Positions 40,589 to 52,400 of a DNA stretch of 64,000 nucleotides are shown here, in pieces. The stretch's first letter is position 1, and the number at the start of each line of letters is the position of its first letter. Position numbers and translations under genes: made by a program. Source of the stretch: Glandiceps talaboti. Lineage: Eukaryota; Hemichordata; Enteropneusta; Spengelidae. The stretch spans positions 12,465,759 through 12,529,758 of the forward strand of contig NC_135559.1 of the NCBI RefSeq assembly GCF_964340395.1, in the 5' to 3' direction. The notes under the pieces were generated by a model, which was given only the letters and a program-made list of their open reading frames with translations, searched no databases and was not told where the DNA came from.

Positions 40589-41447
40589 TGGCATAACAAG
40601 ACTGGGACAAGTTCATTTTAGATCTGGAATCCCAAAATCCCATGTTTCTTTCTATTACCACAATGACGTCACTGGCGTCAGAAATAATTAAAAAATTCTA
40701 TGTATATTTCAAATCGACATCGCCATCTGAAAGAGACATGCTGTACTATCTACCTAGCACGTGTATTCTAACGTAATTGGGCTTTCGTCCTCAGCTCCGT
40801 CTATACCTTACAAAACTGGTTCTTAGTGTAGACAGTTTTCGAAACGGACAAATGTAATTGTTTCCATTGATCGTTCGTCGACTAAGAAATCGCTTCCTCT
40901 ATAACCAGTATGTTATACATTAGTATTTTGTTTATTACACGCAAGCACCCCTCTCTCTATTTCCCTCAATTTCCTGATTGCGAGCGTATACCGTCGTTGT
41001 TCACAGAAGCGATGGTGCGTGTGCCATTGTACTTCTTGTTTGAAAAGCTTGCCGTGACAAAGAAAACTGGCGTACATAATTCATGAGTTTTCCTGCAATT
41101 GTAGCGTCACCAAGCTAATATTAAACGTTGTGCACTGCGCTCTACACTACTTCGGATGGGGTTCAGGCGGAACGAACGGGCTTTGGTGACCTGTTCGCCG
41201 CCTGTCTGCATGGGTCGTCGAACGCAATTTCACTCTACGACGAAAACATTTCGATTTGGTGATGCGTCAAAAGTGAAACGGTCTACAATGTGACGCGAAT
41301 GTGAATTCTGCCTGCTGATACTATTCAGTAACCCCTAACTTTAAAAGGGTTTCCCGGTATCGTTAATTTTTCCCCCTATATTACATAGTTTTGTATTTTC
41401 GCACTTAAAGCGATTATAAATTAAATAAAAAGACCTTCTGAAGCAAA
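40589..41447. other. Unique DNA, partly GC-richer
   Basis: A perfect CRE lies at 40,664. Region 41,100-41,360 is less AT-rich and repeat-free, and would be the upstream region of the next candidate exon. No clear promoter element is seen. Confidence 0.45.
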
Positions 41448-41481
41448 ATGCTCTCAGCCACTGCTGCAATTAGAAAGTTCG
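41448..41481 (+). other. Candidate first coding exon
   Basis: ATG in an AGCAAA context opens Met-Leu-Ser-Ala-Thr-Ala-Ala-Ile-Arg-Lys-Phe, an amphipathic leader-like start that could resemble a mitochondrial targeting peptide. It is cut in phase 1 by TTCG|GTGAGT at 41,482. The leader reading is inference from 11 residues only. Confidence 0.2.
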
Positions 41482-41813
41482 GTGAGTGGCCCTCTGTAGA
41501 TTAGTGGCCCTCTGTGGTGAGACGAGTTATCTCTCTAGCCCCCATCATCATCTCAACAACCCCCACCCCAAACCATTATGACAGACAAAATACTGACTCG
41601 AAACTTCAAAATTTTTAGTTCCAATTTTCTCGCACACATTTCCTTGGTTAGTTCTGTACTCCGATTATTCACATTTGTATTACAGTCCAATAAAAAGTTG
41701 GGTTTTATTTCGAACAACAAATATAGGAATAGTCTTTACTTGTAAAATCTAGCGTGCATACACTGTACCTTATGTGATACATTCAGTGTTCTACGATTTT
41801 TTTCTTTTCGTAG

Positions 41814-41932
41814 ACGGGTTTGATGCGTTCTTTTCTTCCCATAAACACATGTTGTCAATTTATCAACAAGTCTGTCTGAAGCCACACCAAACCTTTCTTG
41901 TATTTAACTGTACTGTAAAACGACATGCTCAG
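41814..41932 (+). other. Candidate exon compatible with 41,448-41,481
   Basis: A pyrimidine tract TTTTTTTCTTTTCGTAG precedes 119 nt that stay open in the phase left by 41,448-41,481, together exactly 51 codons (Asp-Gly-Phe-Asp-Ala-Phe-Phe after the join). It ends at CAG|GTATGT, which is also the first unit of the (TATG)n array. Use of microsatellite as a splice donor would be unusual. Product unknown. Confidence 0.18.
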
Positions 41933-41969
41933 GTATGTATGTATGTATGTATGTATGTATGTATGTATG

Positions 41970-41999
<30 letters not shown>
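41933..41999. repeat. (TATG)n microsatellite
   Basis: About 16 pure TATG units. Confidence 0.96.
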
Positions 42000-42001
<2 letters not shown>

Positions 42002-42652
42002 AGGAATAGTTACGACATGAGTTTTTGACCTGACATTGAACTTAAAACTTAGTATTTAAGTTCAATTTTAGGAAGGGAACCAATATTTAGGTAATAAACA
42101 CACCATTTCTATAATTTATCATGATCGGCATACATTCATCAACTTTTACTAGTATCACTCTGATACCATATAATCAACACTAGGTCAAAGAAAAAGACAA
42201 AATAAAAATGGTTTTCTGAACTATGAATAAAGTTTTTCTACATTTAAGTTTATGCCATATCCAAATTGTCTACGCAAAACAAAGTGTTACCCAGCTACAT
42301 CAGGAGTTTCTCCCACAAGGAAAGCAAGAACGGTACGGTACATATAGCATAGGTCAGTGACACAATTGACATCACAGTTTAGGAAACACTGAAATTTTAT
42401 TAGCAAAGTTTCAGTGAGTTTTTTCTCTCCGAGCACAGTTTGGGGAAATGCTTGTAATTACAGATGTTTGCCTTGAGTTCGAATTTAATTACCGTGGTAG
42501 AGTTGATCGAGGACAGTGTTACAGAATATAACACCGCAATAGTTCTATACAAAATATGTAATTCAATTCAATAAAAAAAGCTACGAGCGCAAGATTGTGA
42601 CATGGTACTTGTTGCATATGTACAAAATTGGAAATAGAATTCTTAGTAGCTT
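42000..42652. other. Unique AT-rich DNA, no gene seen
   Basis: Nothing recognised. Confidence 0.6.
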
Positions 42653-42966
42653 AGGCGTAAAAAAATTGTGTGGTTCCGATTACATTCAATTTTAAAATAG
42701 GTGGGGTAGGTAGATTTTTTATTTTCTGTTATTATTATCTCTGTGTTGTTTATTTCTTCCTATCAGATGTGCAGCCATTACAGATTGGAAAAATAGTTTT
42801 AAGTTGATGTCAGTTTCCGCATCCACTATTTCTTGTGAGACTTCACAATTTTCGCGATTTTATTATTATTTTTCTCGAATACGTAAAAAAAAAAAGTTTA
42901 GGGTCGGCGTGAAAAACTAGGTGGGGTCGGGTAACCGGGACCAAACAACTTTTTTTATTTGGCCCT
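42653..42966. mobile_element. MITE-like element, copy 2
   Basis: A 314-bp element whose left end (AAAAAAATTGTGTGGTTCC then GATTAC) pairs with its right end (reverse complement AAAAAAAGTTGTTTGGTCCC then GGTTAC). It is the same family as 25,585-26,025, in the same orientation, but lacks the (TA)n segment. No coding capacity. A clear target-site duplication is not visible. Confidence 0.8.
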
Positions 42967-43889
42967 ATCAATATCCTCGCCATTTCAGATTTCCCCCTTC
43001 TTCGGGTTTACATTTCTTTCCTTTGGAAGATTATGTTGCTGTGGGATAAAACTTGATAATTAATGTTTGTACTGAGATATCTGTGAGAAGTTCAAAAGCA
43101 AACTTTAATTTGTTGTTAATTTCGTACACGTGTTTCTTTCAAATTCATTTCGATTAGTTCAAAGACTTTCCGTTTGTACAAAATTATTACCTAGTGATAT
43201 CAAACATAGTTAGATGTGTGATCACCATGGATATCGCCAAAAGTACACACAGGTTGATTGAATTACAAACATTAAACGAGGCACTGTCAACATTTAAAAC
43301 GTGTTTCTATGTTAGTTTAGCATCACATAAAGAATTAATTAAACACGTTATTCTCCCTGAAACCTATTTTAATTGTTGCTATAGTAACCGGGAAACCTGT
43401 AGCATCATACTCCAGCAAACATGACATTTTTTTTGAACGTACATGTACCCAGAAATTGACATCGGAATTGCACAGAAACAAACTTTAGTTTAAATCATTT
43501 AAAAAAAAATTTCAACAGACAAAACTTAAAATATATATGAAATAAAATACACCTTGTTGGTAATTACTATGACTTGATAATATTCATGGGCTATTTATAT
43601 GTAAGCTTATCACGATAAAAAATTATACTTTGATCTGTGCATCAGTTCATGCCCCGGTAAACCACCAATTGAACCGTTTTCTCGATCTGCTAATAAGTAC
43701 TTGTATATTGTCCATTTGCCAATCAAAATCAGAAAATGTATCAAACTTTTCAGCACTTTCACTTGACACGTCCTTACTTGAAAAAAATACACTTTTTAAT
43801 TCAAAAAATATTAATTATACCATAGTGGAGGGTCTATGATTATACACGTAATAATAATGTTCTATACCACTTTGATAATTTAGACATCA
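42967..43889. other. Unique AT-rich DNA with an X-box-like site
   Basis: GTTGCTATAGTAAC at 43,375-43,388 is a full-length X-box-like palindrome. No gene seen. Confidence 0.5.
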
Positions 43890-44345
43890 ATGTTCAAGTG
43901 TGTCTATTTCAGTGTGTGTCTATTTCAGTTGTGTCTATTTCAGGTGTGTCTATTTCAAGTGTGTCTATTTCAAGTGTGTCTATTTTAATGTGTATATTTC
44001 AATGTGTCTATTTCAGGTTGTGTCTATTTCAGGTGTGTCTATTTCAGGTGTGTCTATTTTCAAGTGTGTCTATTTTCAAGTGTGTCTATTTCAATGTTGT
44101 GTCTATTTCAATGTTGTGTCTATTTCAATGTTGTGTCTATTTCAAAGTGTGTCTATTTCAATGTGTGTCTGTTTTTCAGTGTCTATTTCAAGTGTCTATT
44201 TCAATGTGTGTCTATTTTCAATGTGTGTCTATTTTCAATGTGTCTTTTTACAATGTGTCTTTTTTCAATGTGTGTCTATTTTCAATGTGTGTCTATTTTC
44301 AATGTGTCTATTTCAAGTGTGTCTATTTCAAGTGTGTCTATTTCA
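43890..44345. repeat. VNTR of GTGTGTCTATTTCAA-type units
   Basis: About 28 tandem units of 12-18 bp sharing the core GTGTCTATTTCA with variable AAG, AGG, ATGT or TTCA joints. The long Cys/Val/Ser/Phe frames are repeat translations. It directly abuts the fold-back element at 44,383. Confidence 0.94.
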
Positions 44346-44382
44346 TGACAAGCATTGCAATTCAGAGAACTCTATTTACAGT

Positions 44383-44769
44383 TAAAATGATGTTGGATTG
44401 GTGTTTCACTCATGGGACATTATGCTTTTGACACAAAGATAGACATGTTTCAACTCTAGATAACAGAGAGACAATAAATACAGTAGAATCTTTTGCCCAA
44501 TGACATTGAACACTGATAAGCATTGCTATTCGTTCACAGTGCAGTAAAAACAGGCTTCTAATGAAAACATTACACTTGGACTTGATGATTTTAATGGCTG
44601 CAATTGTTTATTTTCTAACTGATAATCAACATTTCAACTTGACTACTTCTACATCCCCAGTGTGCACGGCACATATGTGATTGTATCTTTTGCATTAGAA
44701 GTTGTCTGAGGGTGTGTAATGAATGTCATGATACATCCATGAGTGAAACACCAAACCTACATCATTTTA
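44383..44769. mobile_element. Fold-back element with 33-bp inverted ends
   Basis: Left arm 44,383-44,415 (TAAAATGATG...TTTCACTCATGG) and the reverse complement of 44,737-44,769 agree at 31 of 33 positions. Weaker similarity extends on both sides, so the true element may be larger. The interior is non-coding. MITE-like, autonomous partner unknown. Confidence 0.7.
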
Positions 44770-44959
44770 GCTGTATTTTCCACCAGAATAGAAGTCTGAT
44801 GCAAGGTGTAATACGTGACAGACATTTCTAATTAAACCGATCAAAAACTACTTTCAGGGCAGATATTGGTGACTTTGATACAAGCTGAGTATTATGTGAG
44901 TATTTACTCAGACAAAAAGTGAAATGTTTCATGTTGGAATATCATAAGAAAAAGTTTAA

Positions 44960-45305
44960 GTGGCTATTCTGATGAGGATTGGGTATTTATTATGGATTTA
45001 TAAAACAATGTTATCATTGCTTCCTACTTGAAAAATCGATGAAAAATAACATATACCAAGTTTGTTTTTGTAACTCAAATTAATAAATTGCAAAGAAAAA
45101 TAATAAATGTCTAAAATGTTTGCTTTTATACGTACAATAACAAAGTTTTTACACATTTTTAAAGCTTTTTTCAATGTATTAAAGTTACAAACACAGACTT
45201 GGTCAATGTTGTTTCATTATGATTTTCCAAGTAGGAAGTCATGATAAAATTGTTTTATAAATTCAAAATCAAAAATAAATACACAATCCTCATCCATATG
45301 GCCAC
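44960..45305. mobile_element. Fold-back MITE with long inverted repeats and TTTAA flanks
   Basis: Left arm (about 44,960-45,037) and right arm (about 45,221-45,305) are inverted copies sharing GTGGC at the tip, GATGAGGATTGGGTATTTAT and TCCTACTTG...AAAATC. The element is flanked on both sides by TTTAA (44,955-44,959 and 45,306-45,310), which looks like a target-site duplication. TTAA-containing duplications are typical of piggyBac-type elements, so a piggyBac-related MITE is a reasonable but untested assignment. Confidence 0.75.
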
Positions 45306-45310
45306 TTTAA

Positions 45311-48069
45311 TTAATGGCTGTTCGTTCCGTTTAATTAATATGTACAGTCCCAGTTCTACTGGCCTTGAAGTTTTTTTAAAACTGTTGAATCCACTATACA
45401 TAATTACACCGAGAGGAGAGCAAATATCTACAACTCCAAATGAACGGTCGGCAAAGAGTTCAAAAATGACCGTTCGATCTTCCAAGAAAATACTGTTAAA
45501 CCCGTCATTAACGGTGACCAATACTAAGTCTTGACCAGTCACCATCCCATATAGTTGCTGGATAATAGGGTTTGACGAGATTTAGCGTAGAAGTGGAAGT
45601 TTACAGAGCTATGATTCGTGTTTGATTACGTACTGCTGTCAATTGCCGTGAGTTACTTAACGTGTTGTAGTCTTAAGCTTGCTCCTAGTCTGAAAGGTCC
45701 AACCGTTGGTCGACCCGCTCCCCCCCCCCCATCTGGTGTAAATGTGTATCTATTTAGAGAATTTAAAAGGTCACGAACTATGGGGATAGTAAAACTGAGG
45801 AGTGCACATATCAATGAAACCATAATACTAAATAACTCGATCAGTCTGGTCTATATTTTGCATAAATTTCTTGAGTTCGGTCCTGTTAATATTTCTGACA
45901 AAAGTTTTGTATGTGGTAAGCATATCGAGTGCATCTAAAGCTAAGCAATTTGACGATAACACGAAAGTAGATCTACGGCATTAATATCATGAATATAATA
46001 TGTCAAAGGTCACCAAACAAAAACTGAAATGCTAACAATATGCCAAATCTACTCTCATTGTCTTCAATTAGCCATAGTCTTATATCTAACTTAATTTTGT
46101 TATCTAAATGTGATTCGAACAATTTTGATGTTGGTTATTTTTTCACGTTCAAATCTAAATTACCATGCATCACCTAAGTACATTATTAATGTTAAGAATG
46201 AAATTAAAAATGAATGATTTATTAAGGCAGTGTTTCTAAACAAAATTATTTTATCATAAGACCGACTTCACTGTTTCGGAGGTCAAAGTTCACCCGCGAA
46301 TGTTGTAGGTTGGATCGGAGTAGGCCTTTATCACAGCGTAACTTGTATTTTAAGTCTTGTACAACTTCTAGACTATACACCAGACTCGTACCTGCATTCA
46401 AACTAAACCATTGCTTTTACTTCCTACAATCTATATTTAGTGAATTACTGATACGCAGACAAAGTTTGACAAACAGAAATATTCAAGATATCAAAATATG
46501 TGCAAGAGCACTGCAATGAGAAACGGTCACGTGACAAACCTGACCAATAACAGTTGAGAACAAGAACGTCCGCTGCATATGGTAACATTGCATAGAGCAA
46601 CTCTTTTATGTGCATCGAGGACTTCTCTACTGGTTTTTAAAAGAAAGCTGCTGTAACATTGGTATAACCAGTACATTACAGAAAATATTTTCGAGCACTG
46701 ATTTGCCAATGTTTACTCTAAATTTACGTCTTGAATAAATATTTCGGATTCTGATCCACTGAAGGGCTCACAATCGTACAGTTTGGACTGATGTGATAGG
46801 CTGAAGTTGTCGCTTAAAATCTATTCTCAAGTTCAATTTCTCCTTCACCGTCCTTGCAGTTTGTTATCGCTTTACTCGATCACGCACAAAATTACTTGTA
46901 ACCAGGCAACGTGCCTTTCTGCACGGAATTCGGCAATGAATAGTCCCGTCCTGTAGTTCGGGATGTAGTTCTTTGTTCGTACAACGTATCTATTGTAAGC
47001 GACCTACGGCTTGGCATGCTCGTTTTAAGAGGGGCACCTAACAGCTACGTCTGCGAGGAAATGCTCAGCGGTGATTTGTATTGCGGTCCCCTCCGACCCG
47101 ACCACCTGTAGCCATCGTCGTCACGTGCATGCTAAAACTCTTTCCTTGATGCGATTGACTCCCAATACCCCCTTTGCGTGTATACAGTTTCACTCTCTCT
47201 CTCTCTCTCCGATCCGTTCCTCTTATTCCAAGCCAGCCACGTGCGTACAAATCTACCGTCATTACAGGAAGAAAGATGAGAGGAGACGATCCGTGTAAAG
47301 GGTAGTACCGAGAAAACCAAGATATATTGGATTAAGTATATCATATCATGGAGAAGGAAAATTGAACGTTTAGAAATGATTAGCAGACACGCGTCCACGG
47401 CTTTCATCGCAGAGGTGATCGGAGCTCATTCCTATTGAAATGGGTCCAAGTCCTCCCGTAGGGCAGGTTTCCCCTTATCACCACTCTTACCCACTTAACT
47501 AATAGTGTCTTCTTCTCTATGTACTCCCCCTACTAATGGCTTTTCTGGGTTTCAACCGACGAGAACATTTCTGTTCAGTGGATTCCCACCGAAGGCGTTT
47601 TGAAGAGATTTTTGACTAATTAGTGGGAGATTCTGCCCAAACAAAGTTTTTTTTGTTACACTGTGGTTGTCATGACAACGCTTCTGTAGTATTCAAATGA
47701 ACGAAAAGATTCGGTTTTGAGATTTTCTATGATTCAGTTTTTTTTCTTATTTTGGGAGGGGTTTGGGGAATGATAAAGATGTTTTTTACGGATTATGTGT
47801 ATTAGCTTCTGAACTATTATCGGTGTTACTTATTGTATCTATGATCATCATGCCGTTTTTATGGTTTAAGGCTATGTGCCCTGAAGCGATTTTCGGGTCA
47901 AATGAAACCATTTTGTTCATGTACACTGCGATAAGCTACTGTTTACCCCTAATCATAGTGTAGTACTATAAACCTAACGATCTCGAGCTTTCATCGTGCC
48001 AATTAATGTTTATGTATACGTACCGATAAAGTTAGCACAGAGACGCCATTATGAGTAAGATCACGTTCG
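45311..48069. other. Unique DNA, GC-richer in 46,850-47,300, no gene seen
   Basis: Contains GTCACGTGAC at 46,526-46,535, two CACGTG E-boxes near 47,124 and 47,239, and GTTGTCATGACAAC at 47,666-47,679. Frame 47,763-47,963 (+) has two hydrophobic stretches and a TTG-initiated start; it is unrecognised and within chance length. Frame 45,618-45,938 is crossed by a poly-C run. No gene is called. Confidence 0.45.
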
Positions 48070-48076
48070 TCCGTCC

Positions 48077-48125
<49 letters not shown>

Positions 48126-48191
48126 GCTGGCTGGCTGTCTGTCTGTCTGTCTGTCTGTCTGTCTGGCTGTCTGGCTGTCTGTTTGTCTGCC

Positions 48192-48238
<47 letters not shown>

Positions 48239-48239
48239 G

Positions 48240-48270
<31 letters not shown>

Positions 48271-48460
48271 TTGTCTGTTTGTCTCAGTTTGTTTGTCCGT
48301 CTGTATCAGTTTGTCCGTATGTGTGTATGTATGTATGTATGTATGTATGTATGTATGTATGTATGTATGTATGTATGTATGTATGTATGTACGTATGTAT
48401 GTATGTATGTATGTATGTATGTATGTATGTATGTATGTATGTATGTATGCATGTCTCTGT
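48070..48460. repeat. (CTGT)n/(CTGG)n followed by (TATG)n
   Basis: CTGT array with blocks of CTGG (48,122-48,132, 48,238-48,270) to about 48,320, then TATG to about 48,450 with one CGTATG variant, then CTGT again. Confidence 0.96.
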
Positions 48461-49032
48461 CTGTCTGTCTGTCTCAGTTTGTCCGTTTATTGTTTTTATT
48501 CACATTCTCCTTCTTACATATTAATTTATATAAATTTTATATTTCAACGCTTGCACAGTTTTTTTACTATTATTAACAGATCAGCGATTCTCGTATATTC
48601 CTCTTGGAAATTTTTACAATTACGTTATAGAAAATTTGATTTAACGGAGTTGTTCGGTCAAATTCTGTTACGAAAACATTACAAATGGTTATGATCTTTC
48701 CAGAGATTTCCATACTGATTGCTAAATTTGCATAATACTGGCGTAACAGGTGGTTTATCAAGAAGTTAATGAAGCACCTATCGGCAAACAACTCGTATTT
48801 GTCATAGATATATGAATTTATAAATTTCTTTGATTGGATTTTGTTAGCGGTTGGTTCCATGCTAAAGTTCAAATTCCAGCTAAATCTCAACTTGTAGGAC
48901 CTTATACAAAAACAATGGACAACACCACACCTGTTGTGTGTTAATATGTAAATGTTTATCAGAACGGTTTTATATCATATAAGTGTTGCATTCGACAATA
49001 TTTTAAAGTTACTTTTATATTTATTTCCAGGA
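48461..49032. other. Unique AT-rich DNA, no gene seen
   Basis: A 105-codon minus frame at 48,573-48,890 is unrecognised and fits chance. Confidence 0.55.
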
Positions 49033-49438
<406 letters not shown>

Positions 49439-49441
<3 letters not shown>

Positions 49442-52400
49442 CAACAAATAGTGCAAGGGGATTGAATGAGGGAGAAAGAGCAGACAGGGAGATGAGAGAG
49501 AAAGAGCAGACAGGGAGAAGAAAAACGCCTTTCGCTATTCCAGTTGTCACTGATGACATGTGGTTGTTTTAGACATAAACTGAAAACATGGGGACAAATG
49601 CGTGTCTCGCAATAAAATGGTTCTAATGGTTTTGCCGACGGAATGGCGGCGGACTTTATGCTATTGGAATTCATTTGTTCTCTTTGTGCCACCATTTCTA
49701 CCTGATTTCACATCCAACATTGCCGTAACCCCAATCATCGCCACACGCTTCTTTAATCCCCGCTCCGATCACTTGCCCCGCTTTCTCTCATCCCCTTATC
49801 TCATTGTCTGCGTAAAATTGTCCCTGCTTTGTTCTTATTGTTTGTCGACAAAGGCAATACTTCGCCGAGACACAACGATATACACTGCCCGTTTTTTTTT
49901 TGCCTGTAAACTAGTCTGTTTAACAACCAGTCCGTATCTTCTCTTCTGTCAGACATGGGGTACTCGGCGCTTTTCCATCCGATGAGGATCTTTACCGAGT
50001 CCCGATACGATCTCAAAGCATCGTGGGAAACCTGGAGACATAACACTCAAAAGTAAACAAACTTGCACAACAGGTACAACCGCAGAACTCGTCCTCAGTA
50101 CGGTTACCCTTCGGCGATACAAAAATAGAACACGAAATCGTTGAATCAGGGATGATATTCACATTCTAAGGTGTATTTTATAATCGTTTTGTAAAATACT
50201 TCTTCCACGTCGTCGTATTTCGATAACAGTCCCCCTGAGTTCAGAAGAGAATTTCTTTTAAACTGTGACGTCACTCGAAGATAAAAACAGACCAGTTTTA
50301 ACTGTTATTTGTGAAACTATTGTGTGGCTATATATCTGTCGTGTCAGGAGGCTGTATGAATAAAGTATTATTACGCTGGCGGCTCGTGAAACCACCGCCA
50401 ATAAATTTTAAATTTTTGTATAATTCATCGCTGTTTTATCCATTTACGGATCTCTCCGTCATTTGCCAACCGTTTCAAACACAGCGCATTTTAAATTTCA
50501 CTTTGGGATATCTCTGGCCGTAAAATCCGAATAAGCTCCGTCGACCGTTTAGTCCAAAAAATATTAACCAGCGTTCAAAATTATGTTCTACATTTTTTGA
50601 CTGTAATTGTTTTGGACAAATTTCTTTTCAGATTTGGGCGGGAAATGTTTGCAAGCGATAATAAAATCAACTTGATATGACTACTAGGGTAATCTTTCGA
50701 AGGAGATTAAGAGAAGCATGCCGTAGATCGTAAACATTGAAGTAAATCCATTTAGCAAAAAGTCGTTTGTCATCCGATGAAGGGAAAATTGTCAAACAAT
50801 ATGCTAGTTGGCAACCTCGGGCTGTTTTCATGTGAATGATTGATGTGTTAATGGAGCGAGATTGCCATGAAATCCGGATATCGAAGCTCTGGAGTGGACT
50901 CTACCTTTCAGGGTTAGAGCAACTCCCTCCCCGCTGAGTCGACCAAATGTAAATCTTGCTTTGCTCAGTACTTCGCATCTGACAGAAAAACAGAACACCG
51001 ATTTTTTTTTGTTCCTATGAAGTCATTTCGTACACACCCTCCGGCTTATGAAATTTTCCACAAAAAGTCGTCTAGTACTAGCTTGCGTGCTCGTCGTGCG
51101 CAGTCGCGATGAGTAACTTGATGCAGGAAAGATCATGAGTGCTGTAAGCGCATCCCCACGAAATGACCCGCTTTTGAACGTCTTAAATGATCTAGTAGCA
51201 AACAGATAAATCATCGACAGAAAATAAAATACACTTAAGAAATATTTTCCATTTAAATCGAAATACAGTCTTTATTGAAAGTTGCAAAGACGTGTCTTAC
51301 TGTTAGTTATTTCTGGTTTCACACGATTTTTGAAATGTAAACTAAAACTCCATTCCATTATAGATTTTCAAGAAAAATGCAAATTCTCACTTAAGCAAAG
51401 TGTCTTCTACGATATTTCTCTAAAATTAATTTGATGTCTTCCAAAAAGTTAGAAAATTTCCCAACTTTTGTTCAATTTATGTTGACTTGTTACTCGAAAA
51501 GTAAATCATGATGATGTACGATGTGTTGGTAACTGTGTATAGTTGATACAAATTCAACTTAAGTATTCTCATAATTATGCCTGTCTTCCAAAATTAAATT
51601 CTTCGGAGTTTTTTTTTTCAAAATTTCACAGAAAATAATCATAATTTCTTCGGAACAGCCTATTTTTGTCTGATTGTATGAATATGTTTATCTGCAATAG
51701 GGGAGAGCGTTTGACTTGTACTCGCCTGCGAGAACGATATTATTCTTTGTTGTCGTTTATAGGTCGATCGGGAAATCAAACACCGGCGATGGCGGGGTTT
51801 ATAAAAACTTCGGAATTTGAACTTTTTGTTCCAAAATCAACGCGAGACAAGAATTTTTTGTGACGTCATAACACGTCGTACTTTGAAATACTGGTATTGC
51901 ATATAGATACTTTTGATTCAACGTAAATCGATCGCATTGATTTACTCCAAAATTGATTATACAACAGTATGCTTGTATGGTTACGTTTGTGACCACTTAA
52001 TTAAAAAAAAAACGTTCCTCGGTTTCTCGAAATTGTAGGAATCAGAGTCCAAACTTGTTAATCTAAATTCAATTATATGAATGTATTTGTCTCTATCACT
52101 CCGGAAAATACAGCGAATTGAAAAAATAACTCATATTTCGTAAGATATGCATTATTATTATTTCAACAATTGAGAGCTATTGTTCAGTTCATTGATCATA
52201 ATTCCAACCATACATCATAATGTCCGACTACTTCGCGACATTAATCACAAATCTACTCACAATTTTTTCTCAGTAAGCTTTCATTATGACAGCTTTTTCC
52301 GCAACCTTGCCTCTGTCTATAAAATTGCTTTGTCCCTGGTGCACTATTACTCGAGTTTGCAGGGTAAACGCTCGCATTTAGGGCTTTCAAACATCCCGGG

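Noticed and set aside
45255-45545. Protein-like 96-codon frame on the minus strand (and a 97-codon + frame)
   Set aside because: It overlaps the right arm of the fold-back element at 44,960-45,305, starts and ends outside any exon signal, and both strands are open together. A repeat by-product is the simpler reading.
47763-47963. Short frame with two hydrophobic segments, possible membrane protein exon
   Set aside because: The start is TTG, there is no acceptor or donor, and hydrophobic translations are common in T-rich DNA.
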